DNA of 64,000 nt from Serratia liquefaciens (lineage in GTDB: Bacteria > Pseudomonadota > Gammaproteobacteria > Enterobacterales > Enterobacteriaceae): contig NZ_CP088930.1 in the NCBI RefSeq assembly GCF_027594825.1, positions 744,001 through 808,000 of the forward strand. The letters are read 5' to 3'. The translations under genes and the position numbers were made by a program. The stretch's first letter is position 1, and every line of letters starts with the position of its first letter. Shown piece by piece: positions 17,806-26,340 of the stretch. The notes under the pieces were generated by a model, which saw only the letters and a list, made by a program, of their open reading frames with translations, had not been told where the DNA came from and did no database searches.

Positions 17806-17982
17806 TTATAGGCTCGCTTTGATCCCAATAAGCGTGGGCGGTAAAAACCCCACGCTTATCATGAAGATCCCGCACAGCACCTGACGCGCCAAGCGCAAAC
17901 GTTCCATTTCATCGAACACCAACATCTGCTCCAGATAAACCCTACCGGCTTCATCGCGTAGATTGGTGTCTTCGATACTCAT
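17806..17982 (-). CDS. 58-residue hypothetical protein overlapping a ribbon-helix-helix-type gene
   Basis: Starting at ATG 17982, which overlaps the preceding stop as ATGA, this frame encodes 58 residues. A charged N-terminal half (YLEQMLVFDEMERLRLARQ) is followed by a hydrophobic tail (VLCGIFMISVGFLPPTLIGI). The coding region contains a perfect 11-bp inverted repeat (17828-17838 with 17849-17859). I do not recognise the protein. The overlap suggests co-translation with the upstream gene, possibly as a small toxin-antitoxin or regulator pair. A chance ORF after a degraded gene cannot be excluded. Confidence 0.5.
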   Translation of the reverse strand: MSIEDTNLRDEAGRVYLEQMLVFDEMERLRLARQVLCGIFMISVGFLPPTLIGIKASL

Positions 17983-18203
17983 GGGAAGATCCCCACGACT
18001 TGCCCCACGGCCTCCAACTCTTTGCCATTCTCCCGCACTATGCCAAGGGACGTCCCGTTCTGTTTCATCCAGTGCTTATCGGCTATGGCTATCAACGCAA
18101 AGGCCATCTTGATCACCTCGGTTTTCTCCATCCCATGGCGCCGGGCTATATCATTCAGATCGTCATCAATTTTATTGGATAAACGGATCGGCAAACTGCG
18201 CAT
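17979..18203 (-). CDS. Small ribbon-helix-helix-like (CopG-type) protein
   Basis: This 74-residue protein begins MRSLPIRLSNKIDDDLNDIARRHGMEKTEVIKMAFAL: a short beta strand (SLPIRLS) followed by two helices, the form of the Arc/CopG ribbon-helix-helix fold. A strong AGGAGG precedes the ATG. Such proteins act as DNA-binding autoregulators or antitoxins. It is co-oriented with and overlaps the 58-residue ORF downstream. The C-terminal part (GTSLGIVRENGKELEAVGQVVGIFP) is not a known domain to me. Confidence 0.65.
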   Translation of the reverse strand: MRSLPIRLSNKIDDDLNDIARRHGMEKTEVIKMAFALIAIADKHWMKQNGTSLGIVRENGKELEAVGQVVGIFP

Positions 18204-18321
18204 ACTCCACCTCCTGTGGCTGATTGTCAGTGATACAGAGTCTACGTGAGCCGCACGGTCTGTTCAATTAGCGAACTGCGTAACGTCTCGCAAATTCAAT
18301 ATGTTGCAAGACTTGCATTTA

Positions 18322-19428
18322 TCAACGATCAGCTGGCTTACGCCCCATCGCCCCGAGAAACCGTTGCTGCATGCCCAGTAACCTTTTCAGACTGAGGCAT
18401 TGATAATCCAGGCCGTGCTGCGCGGCCACCTCGGCAATGATCTTGGCCAGCGCCGGGTAATGCCGGTGATTCCAATGGGGGAACAGATGGTGCGTCAGGT
18501 GCAGGTTAGCCCCGCCAAGCCAATAGCCCAGCCACGACGGAGAAGCTTGCCAGTCAAAGGTGGTGGCAAAAACGTGCTGGTACCAACCGTGCGCCAGCCG
18601 TCCCTGTTCGGGGGCCTGATAAAAGTTGGCCTTGGCCCAGTGGGTACCGACAATCAGCATCACAAACACCAGTGACGACAGCATCTGGCTGAGCAGATAG
18701 GTCAGTAACACCATTCCGGCACTGACCGCCGGCGGCATCAGCCACAGAGGAATGGCCAGCGCCAGGGTAAAATGCGCCAGCTTGCCCAACAGGAAAATCC
18801 CCCACCCCTTCCGGCCCTGGAACATCATCTTCGGCGCCATACGCGTTTTACCGGCGCGATCCAGCCAGTCGAACAACCAGATGTAATAAGGGAAAGTCAG
18901 CGCCGCGACGATCGGCCAATAGTAGGGCTGCAGGCGCATAAATGCCTTGCGACGCTGGAACGGCGTTTGCCGTAATACGCCGTTAGGTTCAATATCCGGA
19001 TCGTAACCTTCGATATTGTTATAGGCATGGTGGAAGATGACGTGCCGCACCCGCCAACAGTCGGCATCCAGCCCCAAGGGCATACTGACGAAAAAGTTAA
19101 GCCAGTGATTCAACCGTGCGCGTTTGAAAACGGCATTATGCGAGGCGTCGTGCACCACATTGATCGTCAGCATCATGGCGGAAAAAATAAAGCCGACATA
19201 GCAGCCAAAGTAAGCCCAGAAATGTTGCTGCTGCAGGCTCAGCGCGTAAAAACCGGCGCACAACAGTATTAGCGCCAACAGCTTGGCGAACATTCTGCCG
19301 TCGGCAAAACGGTGATCGCCGCGCGTCGCCAGGTAGGCCTGGCTGGCCCGCATCAGGTCCTGGTGGATCTCACTCGCCTCTCGCTGGAACGCCAAGGGCG
19401 GTAGCGGTGTGGTGTCCGGCATTTTCAT
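18322..19428 (-). CDS. Membrane fatty-acid desaturase (second of a tandem pair)
   Basis: This 368-residue integral membrane di-iron desaturase-type enzyme has three histidine boxes: HDASHN at about 114, RHVIFHHAYNN at about 150 and HLTHHLFPHWNHRHYPAL at about 320. Long hydrophobic helices separate them. Family members insert double bonds in acyl chains of membrane lipids or acyl-CoA/ACP. It overlaps the first desaturase as ATGA and is clearly paralogous to it. It is the last gene of the eight-gene lipid operon. The substrate is unknown. Confidence 0.92.
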   Translation of the reverse strand: MKMPDTTPLPPLAFQREASEIHQDLMRASQAYLATRGDHRFADGRMFAKLLALILLCAGFYALSLQQQHFWAYFGCYVGFIFSAMMLTINVVHDASHNAVFKRARLNHWLNFFVSMPLGLDADCWRVRHVIFHHAYNNIEGYDPDIEPNGVLRQTPFQRRKAFMRLQPYYWPIVAALTFPYYIWLFDWLDRAGKTRMAPKMMFQGRKGWGIFLLGKLAHFTLALAIPLWLMPPAVSAGMVLLTYLLSQMLSSLVFVMLIVGTHWAKANFYQAPEQGRLAHGWYQHVFATTFDWQASPSWLGYWLGGANLHLTHHLFPHWNHRHYPALAKIIAEVAAQHGLDYQCLSLKRLLGMQQRFLGAMGRKPADR

Positions 19429-20516
19429 TGCGGTGGTTGCCCCATGGCGCGTAAAAAACGTTGCTGCTGTCGCAATAATTCACGATAGCCGATGCAGCGA
19501 TAATCCATGTTGTGACTTGCTGCCACCTCCGCCAGTATGACGGCCAGCGCCGGATAATGACGATGATTCCAGCCGGGGAACAAATGGTGGGTCAGGTGAT
19601 AATTCAGCCCGCCGGTCAGATGGTGCAGCCACTTCGGCGAGGTTTCCCAATCGCAGGCGGTGGCGAAGTTATGCCGATACCACCCCTGCGGCATCTGGCC
19701 GCCTGCCGGCAGCGCATAAAATTCAGCCTGCGCCCAGTGGGTCCCCAACAGCAAAAACACCACCCACAGCGAGGCCAGCATTTGGCTCAGCAGATAGGCG
19801 ACCAGCACCGTTGGCCAGCCGATGCCATTTTGTTGCCCCACCACCAACGGGATCGCCAGCACCAGCAACAGATGACCTATTTTCCCGGCAATGAACACCG
19901 CCCAGCCCTTGCGTCCGGGCAATACGCCCTTCGCCGCCAGCGGCGTCTTGCCCAAGCGATCCGACCAATCGAACACCAGCGCAATGTACGGCAGCGACAG
20001 CGCGGCAATCAGCGGCCAGTAAAGGTGCTGATAGCGCATATAGGCTCGCCAGCTCTGAAACGGGGTTTGGCGAAAGAAACCGTTCTCTTCCGTATCCAGA
20101 TCGTAATGTTCGACGTTGGCATACACATGGTGATAGCTGACGTGCCGGGTTCGCCAGTAATCCGGATCGACGCCCAGCGGCAGAGTCACCAGCCGCCCGA
20201 CCAGACGATTGACCCACGGCGTGCGGGCGAAGGCGTTGTGTGATGCATCGTGATTAACGTTGACGTTCAGCAACATGCCCATCATGACAAAAGCGAAGTA
20301 ACACAGCATAAAGGCCAAAGGCCGGTGCTGCATCAAACTGAGCAGGTAGAAGCCCACGCAAAGCAGCAGCAAAATCGTGGCCTTGGCCCAACGGGCCGCA
20401 TCGGCAAAACGGTGATCGTCGCGACCGCTCAGATAAGCATGCGCCCGTCGTTTCAATTCCCGATGAAACGCCTGTTCCCCCTCAGCGGGAAAACTCAGCG
20501 GCGGCAAATCAACCAT
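19425..20516 (-). CDS. Membrane fatty-acid desaturase (first of a tandem pair)
   Basis: This 363-residue desaturase has boxes HDASHN, RHVSYHHVYAN and HLTHHLFPGWNHRHYPAL in the same order as its neighbour. I chose ATG 20516 (MVDLPPLSF), with AAGGAGG at good spacing, over longer in-frame starts that lack one. It overlaps the preceding sterol-desaturase-type gene by 8 bases. Similar N-termini (PPLSF / PPLAF) and box contexts show that the pair arose by duplication and may act on different positions of one chain. Confidence 0.92.
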   Translation of the reverse strand: MVDLPPLSFPAEGEQAFHRELKRRAHAYLSGRDDHRFADAARWAKATILLLLCVGFYLLSLMQHRPLAFMLCYFAFVMMGMLLNVNVNHDASHNAFARTPWVNRLVGRLVTLPLGVDPDYWRTRHVSYHHVYANVEHYDLDTEENGFFRQTPFQSWRAYMRYQHLYWPLIAALSLPYIALVFDWSDRLGKTPLAAKGVLPGRKGWAVFIAGKIGHLLLVLAIPLVVGQQNGIGWPTVLVAYLLSQMLASLWVVFLLLGTHWAQAEFYALPAGGQMPQGWYRHNFATACDWETSPKWLHHLTGGLNYHLTHHLFPGWNHRHYPALAVILAEVAASHNMDYRCIGYRELLRQQQRFLRAMGQPPQ

Positions 20517-21627
20517 ACGCGGCCTCCTTTTGGCGTCCCCAGCCGACCGCGACAGCGCAACCGTGAACCACAATGACACCGGCCAGGCTCCACCAGAAAA
20601 CGGACTGCCCATCGGGCACTTTCAATAACCACAAGGGGAAAGCCAGCGTCACCAACAGCCAAACGCCTACGCCCCAGCGGCGACCTTCAGCCATCCCTCC
20701 CAAGGCGATCGCCCCGGTCGCCAACAGCACAAACAACGCCGCCTGCTCGCCGGTCACCCCGTCATAGCCGTAACCAAAACGATAAATATAGCCCAGCACC
20801 AGAGCAAACAGCAGCATGGCCCCGCTCACCAGGCACCCGGCGGAACAGCGGAAACGCCCGCTCTGGGTCGAAGGTTGGAAAGGCAGCTTGAAATAGCGCA
20901 TAAACGGCAGGTTACTGGCCCAAAACGGATTGGCGGAAGATTTGTCGCCACGCACGCCATAGGTAAAAGGTTCCGTCGGCAGAGCCGGGCAAAAGGTGCC
21001 AAACAGCTTGTCCCAGAAGATAAAGCTGCCGCCGAAATTCCGGTTGGAATAGGCCAGGTCTTTAACGTGGTGCACCCGGTGATGCGCCGGCGTCACCAGA
21101 ATGTGCTCCAGAAAGCCGAGTTTTGGGGTCACCGAATTATGGTTAAACAGCTGAATGCTGTAATGCAGGATAGAAACGGTGATAAACACCGACAGCGGCA
21201 CGCCCGCCAATGCCAACAGCATAAAGAACGGGATGGAGGTCAGTGACGAATACCACGAGTTGCGCACGCCCAGTGACAGATTGAAATGCTCGCCCTGGTG
21301 ATGCACCACATGCACCGCCCACAGCAGGCGGAAACGGTGGTGTAACCGGTGTAGCCAGTAAAAACCAAAATCCCAGGCCAGTATCGCAAACAACCACATC
21401 AGCACCGGCGGCCAACCGTCCAGCCAGCCCTGATTGAAATGCGTGACCACGTAGCCGTAGCAGGCAATTTCCAAACCGCGAAACAGCCACAGCATGATAT
21501 GCCCGGAGTTGAGGTTGAAAATCACGTCATGCCAATCGACGCTGCCCTTGCGCCGCCACTGCAGCCACAGGGCTTCCCCCAGCACCACCAACAGCATAAA
21601 CACGATAGGTATCACCAGATCGATCAT
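20509..21627 (-). CDS. Sterol desaturase / fatty-acid hydroxylase superfamily membrane protein
   Basis: This 372-residue membrane protein belongs to the fatty-acid hydroxylase superfamily. The histidine clusters HRLHHRFRLLWAVHVVHH (about 95-112) and TPAHHRVHHVKD (about 184-195) are the di-iron ligands of C4/C5 sterol oxidases and bacterial hydroxylases. Membrane helices lie before and after. The ATG at 21627 overlaps the PAP2 stop as ATGA. In the operon it may hydroxylate or desaturate the lipid product. Sterols are not expected in such a bacterium, so an acyl chain is the more likely substrate. Confidence 0.9.
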   Translation of the reverse strand: MIDLVIPIVFMLLVVLGEALWLQWRRKGSVDWHDVIFNLNSGHIMLWLFRGLEIACYGYVVTHFNQGWLDGWPPVLMWLFAILAWDFGFYWLHRLHHRFRLLWAVHVVHHQGEHFNLSLGVRNSWYSSLTSIPFFMLLALAGVPLSVFITVSILHYSIQLFNHNSVTPKLGFLEHILVTPAHHRVHHVKDLAYSNRNFGGSFIFWDKLFGTFCPALPTEPFTYGVRGDKSSANPFWASNLPFMRYFKLPFQPSTQSGRFRCSAGCLVSGAMLLFALVLGYIYRFGYGYDGVTGEQAALFVLLATGAIALGGMAEGRRWGVGVWLLVTLAFPLWLLKVPDGQSVFWWSLAGVIVVHGCAVAVGWGRQKEAAYG

Positions 21628-22241
21628 GACTCTTCCCCCTGCCGTACGCCCCAGCCAATCCATTGAACTCGCTGGCAGACGTAGCCCACGCCCCACGCCA
21701 ACGCCGCCCCACTGAGCAAATCCACAAACAGGTGGCGACGCAGTTGCAAGATGGAAAAGGCAATCGCCAGCCCCCAGACGATCAGCAACGCGCTGCGCAG
21801 TTTTTTATGGCTTTCCGCCGCCGCCCACACCGCCAATACCGTCAAGGCGATATGCAGTGAAGGCAGGCAGTTTTGCGACGAATCAACGCCGATCAGCGCC
21901 GCCAGCAAATCAGCACTCACCGAACCCGGCTGAACGCGCGGATAGTCCATCGTCGTCGGCCACAGCAGATAAATGGCGCCCGCCAGCAAGGCGCTAAGCT
22001 GCATGGTAGTTCTGAGCCATTTTAGTCGGTTCAACGGACAAAGCAGATAGCACAGCGGGATAATCAGGAAAAACGACAGATACAGCCAGATGGCGTGCGG
22101 GCTGAACGGGATCGCCCGGTCAACCCAGCCGGGCGTCAGCAAGTGGCCGGCACCTTGCCAGCGATCGCTGCCGTGGTAGATAACCCCGACAAATCCCCAC
22201 CCCAGCAACATCTGCCACAGGCGATAAACAACGATTTTCAT
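21624..22241 (-). CDS. PAP2-superfamily lipid phosphatase/phosphotransferase
   Basis: This 205-residue membrane protein carries the PAP2 motifs CLPSLHIALTV (PSxH) at about 120 and LRRHLFVDLLSG (His and Asp of motif 3) near 162. The first motif (KX6RP) is not obvious, which is closer to the IPC-synthase/Aur1-like branch. Six membrane helices are plausible. It could dephosphorylate a lipid phosphate or transfer a head group. ATG 22241 overlaps the stop of the adenylate-forming enzyme gene as ATGA. Confidence 0.87.
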   Translation of the reverse strand: MKIVVYRLWQMLLGWGFVGVIYHGSDRWQGAGHLLTPGWVDRAIPFSPHAIWLYLSFFLIIPLCYLLCPLNRLKWLRTTMQLSALLAGAIYLLWPTTMDYPRVQPGSVSADLLAALIGVDSSQNCLPSLHIALTVLAVWAAAESHKKLRSALLIVWGLAIAFSILQLRRHLFVDLLSGAALAWGVGYVCQRVQWIGWGVRQGEES

Positions 22242-23524
22242 CCGGCCTCCGGCAAGCGAACAATGCGGCGGCGCTTGGCATCGAACTGCGGCATGATCGC
22301 CTGCGTTTGCAGGTGCCACGCCAGTTGCTCGGTGGCAATACCTTGTTGTTCGAACAGCGCGATCAATTGCCGTTGGCAGCTCGCCAACGCCTCCGGGCTG
22401 CAATCGGCCGTCAGATACAGCTCACTGCCGCCCTGCTGCGTCAGCCGGTAATCCGCCACCGCCGGCAACGCATTGGCTATCACGCGGCGGCATAGGTCGG
22501 CGAAGACCTGCTGCGTTGCGCCCTGCCTGGCCGGCAACAGCAGTTGGTCATCGCAGCGCCCTTCGATACGATCCAATGCCATAGTCGCCTGCCCGCAGGG
22601 ACAGGGTTGTTCGCGCTTCACCAGAATATCGTCCAGGCGATAACGCACTATCGGTTGGGTACGGCGGGTAAAATCGGTAATCAACGGGGTAAAACGCCGC
22701 TCGTCGATCCACTGAGGTTCGACATGAATAAACTCTTCGTTCAGATGCAAAATGCCGTGGCTGCAGGTCGCGGCCAAAAAACCTTCGGTGGCTTGATACA
22801 CTTCCCCCACCTGCGCAAACACCCGTTGCAAACGTTGGCGATCCTGCGGTTCCAGCACTTCGGCCACTGAAATCACTTTTTTAACGCTGAGCTTGAGTTC
22901 ACCGCGTTCAACGGCATCCGCCAGGGCGCACAACACCTGGGCCGGCGCCACGATAATCGTCGGCTGTCCACGCTCAATCTGCGGCAAATGTTCGGCAAAG
23001 GGAGCGAACAGATCGTAAAACGACAGGCTCAGCCAACGGTTATTGACGCTGTGGTACAGGTTGTTGTCGGCCCGCAGGAACAGCGCGACCTTCTCCCCGG
23101 CAAATACCCCCTGCGGCAACATTTTTGCCAGCATGCCCCCGGCCCAAATCTGCTGCTCCTGGGGGCTGACGACGAACACGCCGCGCCGCCCAGAGGTGCC
23201 GGTAGATAAACCGACGCTGTAGTTGCCCACTTTAGGGCTGAAATCGCGATCGCTTTCGCTGCGCCGGGCACAGGCCAAAAGCTCCTCCAATCGCAGACCA
23301 GCGGTGTTCATCCTATCGAAATTGGCCATCATCACCGCCTTGTCCATCGTTGGCCACTCGGTCAGGGGCAATGCACTATAGGGCTGAAAATAGGGACTGT
23401 TCGCCAATACGCGCTGGGCAAAGCGCTTCAGCTGGCGCGCCTGATAGGCCTCCAGCGCCGCCCGTTGGGTAAAGCTCAGTCGCCGCGCACGCAGGTAGTG
23501 CCATAGCGTCATCAGCGGGATCAT
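22238..23524 (-). CDS. Adenylate-forming enzyme, F390-synthetase/PaaK-like
   Basis: This 428-residue cytosolic protein of the PaaK/coenzyme F390 synthetase branch of the ANL superfamily should activate a carboxylate with ATP as an acyl-adenylate and perhaps as a thioester. Visible are the P-loop STGTSGRRGVF at about 110, the segment YQATEGF, YRLDDIL at about 296 and EGRCDDQLLL at about 320, which are the adenylate-binding and hinge motifs. The N-terminal helix (YLRARRLSFTQRAALEAYQ) fits PaaK-like proteins. In OleABCD pathways the OleC ligase acts on a beta-hydroxy acid; this enzyme could do the same here. ATGA overlap with the preceding gene. Confidence 0.87.
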   Translation of the reverse strand: MIPLMTLWHYLRARRLSFTQRAALEAYQARQLKRFAQRVLANSPYFQPYSALPLTEWPTMDKAVMMANFDRMNTAGLRLEELLACARRSESDRDFSPKVGNYSVGLSTGTSGRRGVFVVSPQEQQIWAGGMLAKMLPQGVFAGEKVALFLRADNNLYHSVNNRWLSLSFYDLFAPFAEHLPQIERGQPTIIVAPAQVLCALADAVERGELKLSVKKVISVAEVLEPQDRQRLQRVFAQVGEVYQATEGFLAATCSHGILHLNEEFIHVEPQWIDERRFTPLITDFTRRTQPIVRYRLDDILVKREQPCPCGQATMALDRIEGRCDDQLLLPARQGATQQVFADLCRRVIANALPAVADYRLTQQGGSELYLTADCSPEALASCQRQLIALFEQQGIATEQLAWHLQTQAIMPQFDAKRRRIVRLPEAG

Positions 23525-24327
23525 AAATCCCCCTCATGACACAGGCGGATCTCCGCAGCGCCGCCAAGATAGAGCTGGTTGAGTGCGCCCAGGGTGTCGT
23601 AATAGCTGCGCGGATTGTCCATGATCAGGTTAGCCAACCGCGAAGGGCCACGCAGTTGCTGATAGTTCAGCGGCGACCAGGCGGCATCGCTGGCCAGCAG
23701 CGTCCAGCCGGCATCGGTCAGCACAAAGGCCCCAAGGTGCCCGGCGGCGTGCCCTGGCAGCGGCACGATAACAATTTCTCCGCCGCTGCCCGGCAGCACA
23801 TAGCCCTGTTGGAAAGGGGCCAATGCGGCAGGCAGGCTTTGCAGGGGAAATCCCTCGACGAACTGCAGCGCAGATTCAAAACCTTCCGGAATCAATCCGG
23901 GCACAAATGCCCTTTTCAACGCGGCAAAACCGCGCAGCTCTCGGGTTTGCTGCCACCCTTCGCCGGAGCAAATCATCTTCAGGCTGCTGAAGTCTCGCAG
24001 ACCGGCAATGTGGTCCGCATGAAAGTGCGAAATGATCACCGCCTCGATATCGCCAGTGTTCAGCCCCAGACTGCGCAACTGTTCCAACAGGGCCTGCTGC
24101 GGGCTGAAATAAACCGGCGTCACCTGGCGATAAAGCCGAAAAATGCCGCTGGCGGTGTAATGCTCAAAATGGCTGGCATAACCGGTATCCCACAGCCAGC
24201 GGCGCTCGCCGACTTCCAGCAGATAGGCCCGGGAAGGAAATTTACAGGTGCGCATCGCCGAACCGCGCAGCGCCATGCAGCCCAGATGAGTGCAATAACC
24301 GATTTCAAACGTCATGATGTTAGCCAT
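23521..24327 (-). CDS. Metallo-beta-lactamase-fold hydrolase
   Basis: This 268-residue metallo-hydrolase has the metal motif HFHADHIAG at about 103-111, His within PLPGHAAGHLGA at about 178 and Asp in LLASDAAW at about 199. The pattern is close to N-acyl homoserine lactonase-like members. It could hydrolyse a thioester, lactone or beta-lactone intermediate. This is the position that OleB (an alpha/beta hydrolase) occupies in olefin pathways, but here the fold is different. ATG 24327 has AGGGGA upstream and overlaps the SDR stop by 8 bases. Confidence 0.88.
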   Translation of the reverse strand: MANIMTFEIGYCTHLGCMALRGSAMRTCKFPSRAYLLEVGERRWLWDTGYASHFEHYTASGIFRLYRQVTPVYFSPQQALLEQLRSLGLNTGDIEAVIISHFHADHIAGLRDFSSLKMICSGEGWQQTRELRGFAALKRAFVPGLIPEGFESALQFVEGFPLQSLPAALAPFQQGYVLPGSGGEIVIVPLPGHAAGHLGAFVLTDAGWTLLASDAAWSPLNYQQLRGPSRLANLIMDNPRSYYDTLGALNQLYLGGAAEIRLCHEGDL

Positions 24328-25336
24328 CTGCGATCATCCCCTGCTGCTTTAACCACTGCGCCGTCAGTTCGATCCCCTGCTCCAGACTGTAGCGCGGCCG
24401 ATAACCCAGCACCTCTATCGCCCGGGTGTTATCCAGCGTCATGTCGAAATAGGCCGCCGCAACGCTGTAGCGGGTCAGCATCGGTTCTTTACGGGTGACG
24501 TGGGCCAACAGCTCCATCCCCGTAGCAACGCCCGACAATAAGGGATATGGCACCGCCTCGACGGCGTATTGCCAGCCCAACTGCCGGTTGAGCAGTTGGT
24601 GCAACATATCGGCCAGGCGCTGCGGCTGTTGGTTGGTGATATTGAAAATGCTGCCGGACGGTAAACCTGGTTGACGGCTGGCCAGATCCATCGCATGCAC
24701 CACGTTGAGCACAAAGGTGAGATCCAGATAAGCGGAACCGCCGCCCGGCAAACGCAGCACGCCTTTATCGCGCCGCAGCTGCGCCAGTATCCTTGGCACG
24801 ATGACCCGGTCATGGGGACCGAACAGGCCGCGAGGGCGCAAGATCAGGTAGGTGGTGTGCGGAAAGGCGGACACCTCCGCCGCAATGCTCTGTTCGGCAG
24901 CAAACTTGCTGGCGGCATAATGATTGGCGAAGCGTCGGGAAATATCCGCCTCGGTGACGTTGTGGCGGTGGCTGAAATCGAAATAAACCGCCGGCGTCGA
25001 AATATGGATAAACCGCTGAACCCCGCAACGTCCGGCGGCGCCGGCGAGTTTTTCCGTCACGCGGGTATTGGCCTGATCAAACGCCTCGCGGCTGCCCCAG
25101 GGTGAAGATTTTGCGGCACAGTGCCAGACGATGTCATGGCCTGCGATTAATTGCTCACACTGCTCGTCCCCGGCCACGGTCAGGTCCAGCGCGGTAAACC
25201 TGGCGCCCAGTGCCGCCAACTGCCGCCCCGCGGCAATATCCCGCCCGGTGGCATGCACCTGATGCCCGGCGGCCAACAGCCACTCGGCGGCGTTGCGCCC
25301 CAGCCCGCTGGTCGCTCCGGTCACCAGCACCTTCAT
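24320..25336 (-). CDS. NAD(P)-dependent SDR epimerase/dehydratase (3-beta-HSD/OleD-like)
   Basis: This 338-residue extended short-chain dehydrogenase has the Rossmann motif TGATSGLG at residues 6-13, catalytic YAASK at about 153 and LRPRGLFGPHD near 180. Such enzymes include 3-beta-hydroxysteroid dehydrogenases and OleD, which reduces beta-ketoacyl chains. Next to a ketosynthase III it would reduce the freshly made 3-keto product. Start overlaps the ketosynthase stop as ATGA. Confidence 0.9.
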   Translation of the reverse strand: MKVLVTGATSGLGRNAAEWLLAAGHQVHATGRDIAAGRQLAALGARFTALDLTVAGDEQCEQLIAGHDIVWHCAAKSSPWGSREAFDQANTRVTEKLAGAAGRCGVQRFIHISTPAVYFDFSHRHNVTEADISRRFANHYAASKFAAEQSIAAEVSAFPHTTYLILRPRGLFGPHDRVIVPRILAQLRRDKGVLRLPGGGSAYLDLTFVLNVVHAMDLASRQPGLPSGSIFNITNQQPQRLADMLHQLLNRQLGWQYAVEAVPYPLLSGVATGMELLAHVTRKEPMLTRYSVAAAYFDMTLDNTRAIEVLGYRPRYSLEQGIELTAQWLKQQGMIADG

Positions 25337-26340
25337 GGCAGCAGTACCATGCCGCCCAACGTCAAACCGGCGGCGGTGCCGATCAGCATCACCGGACGTT
25401 CGGCGTTCAACCTGCCGGTTATTGCCGCTTGGTGCAGGGTCGAAGGAATGGAAGCCGCCACCTGATTGCCCCGGTAACGATAGATATCCACCAGGGCCTG
25501 CGGGGAAACATGCAGCCGCTTGCGCATATGCTCCAAAGAGAGATGGCTGGCCTGATGCGGCACCACGGTAGCAATTTGTGCCAGGTTCAGCCCCGCGGCC
25601 GACAGCAAGCGGCCAAGGAAGCTTTCGATCAGCGCCGAAGCCTGGCGGAACAGCTGCTTGCCCTTCATATGGAACAGAAAGTCACTGTCATTCATGCCGG
25701 CGCGCGGGTTGCGGCGCGTACCGCCGGCTCTGATCTCACAAAGATCGCTGCCTTCCGGGTGGGTTTCCATCAGGTAGGACAAAATGCCGCTACGCCCGTC
25801 ACCTTGCTCGACAATAGCGCAGGCCGCACCATCACCGAAGATCAATGAAGACTCTTCATCCTCCCAGTCGATACCGCGCGAAGCGATATCGGCAGAGACA
25901 ATAGCAATGCGCCGATAAACGCCCGTATTGAGCAACCCTGCCGCCACCTGCAGCGCGGAGATAAAACTGACGCAGCTGGTGTTGATATCAAAGCCCGCGA
26001 TCCCCGGCCGCAGTCGTGCCAGTTTAAGAATATGGGCGGCGCTGAAAGGCAATGCCTGCACCGCGATGGCCGAGGCAGAGATCAGCAGATCGATGGAATC
26101 TCGCGGGATCGCATGCCGGGCAAGGGCATCATCCAGCGCAGCGACGGCCAATTCGGCCTGGCTGGCCTCGTTGTCGGCATGGAAACGATGAATAATGCCC
26201 GAACGTTTTTCCACGTAACCGGCTGACTTATTCAGGCGACGGTCCAGCGCCGAGGATTCGACGCACTGCGGCGGCAACGCCGCACCGGTCGCAATAATTT
26301 TAAGAGGCAATAAGCTTTGGGAAAGGCTATTTAGGGTCAT
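25333..26340 (-). CDS. 3-oxoacyl-ACP synthase III family ketosynthase (OleA-like)
   Basis: This 335-residue thiolase-fold condensing enzyme has the complete Cys-His-Asn triad: Cys123 in NTSCVSFISAL, His262 in VVPHQAS and Asn292 in GNQVAASIPST. KIIATGAALPPQ opens the fold. Members of this superfamily start fatty acid or polyketide chains (FabH) or join two acyl chains head to head (OleA). It is the first gene of an eight-gene overlapping operon. A 322-base gap upstream should hold the promoter. No good ribosome site is visible before the ATG at 26340. The genes for standard fatty acid synthesis are absent nearby, so a specialised lipid is likely. Confidence 0.9.
   Translation of the reverse strand: MTLNSLSQSLLPLKIIATGAALPPQCVESSALDRRLNKSAGYVEKRSGIIHRFHADNEASQAELAVAALDDALARHAIPRDSIDLLISASAIAVQALPFSAAHILKLARLRPGIAGFDINTSCVSFISALQVAAGLLNTGVYRRIAIVSADIASRGIDWEDEESSLIFGDGAACAIVEQGDGRSGILSYLMETHPEGSDLCEIRAGGTRRNPRAGMNDSDFLFHMKGKQLFRQASALIESFLGRLLSAAGLNLAQIATVVPHQASHLSLEHMRKRLHVSPQALVDIYRYRGNQVAASIPSTLHQAAITGRLNAERPVMLIGTAAGLTLGGMVLLP

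Noticed and set aside
17828..17859. 11-bp hairpin as terminator of the cioAB operon
   Set aside because: No T-run follows on the plus strand and it lies about 120 bases beyond the operon end, within an opposite-strand ORF.
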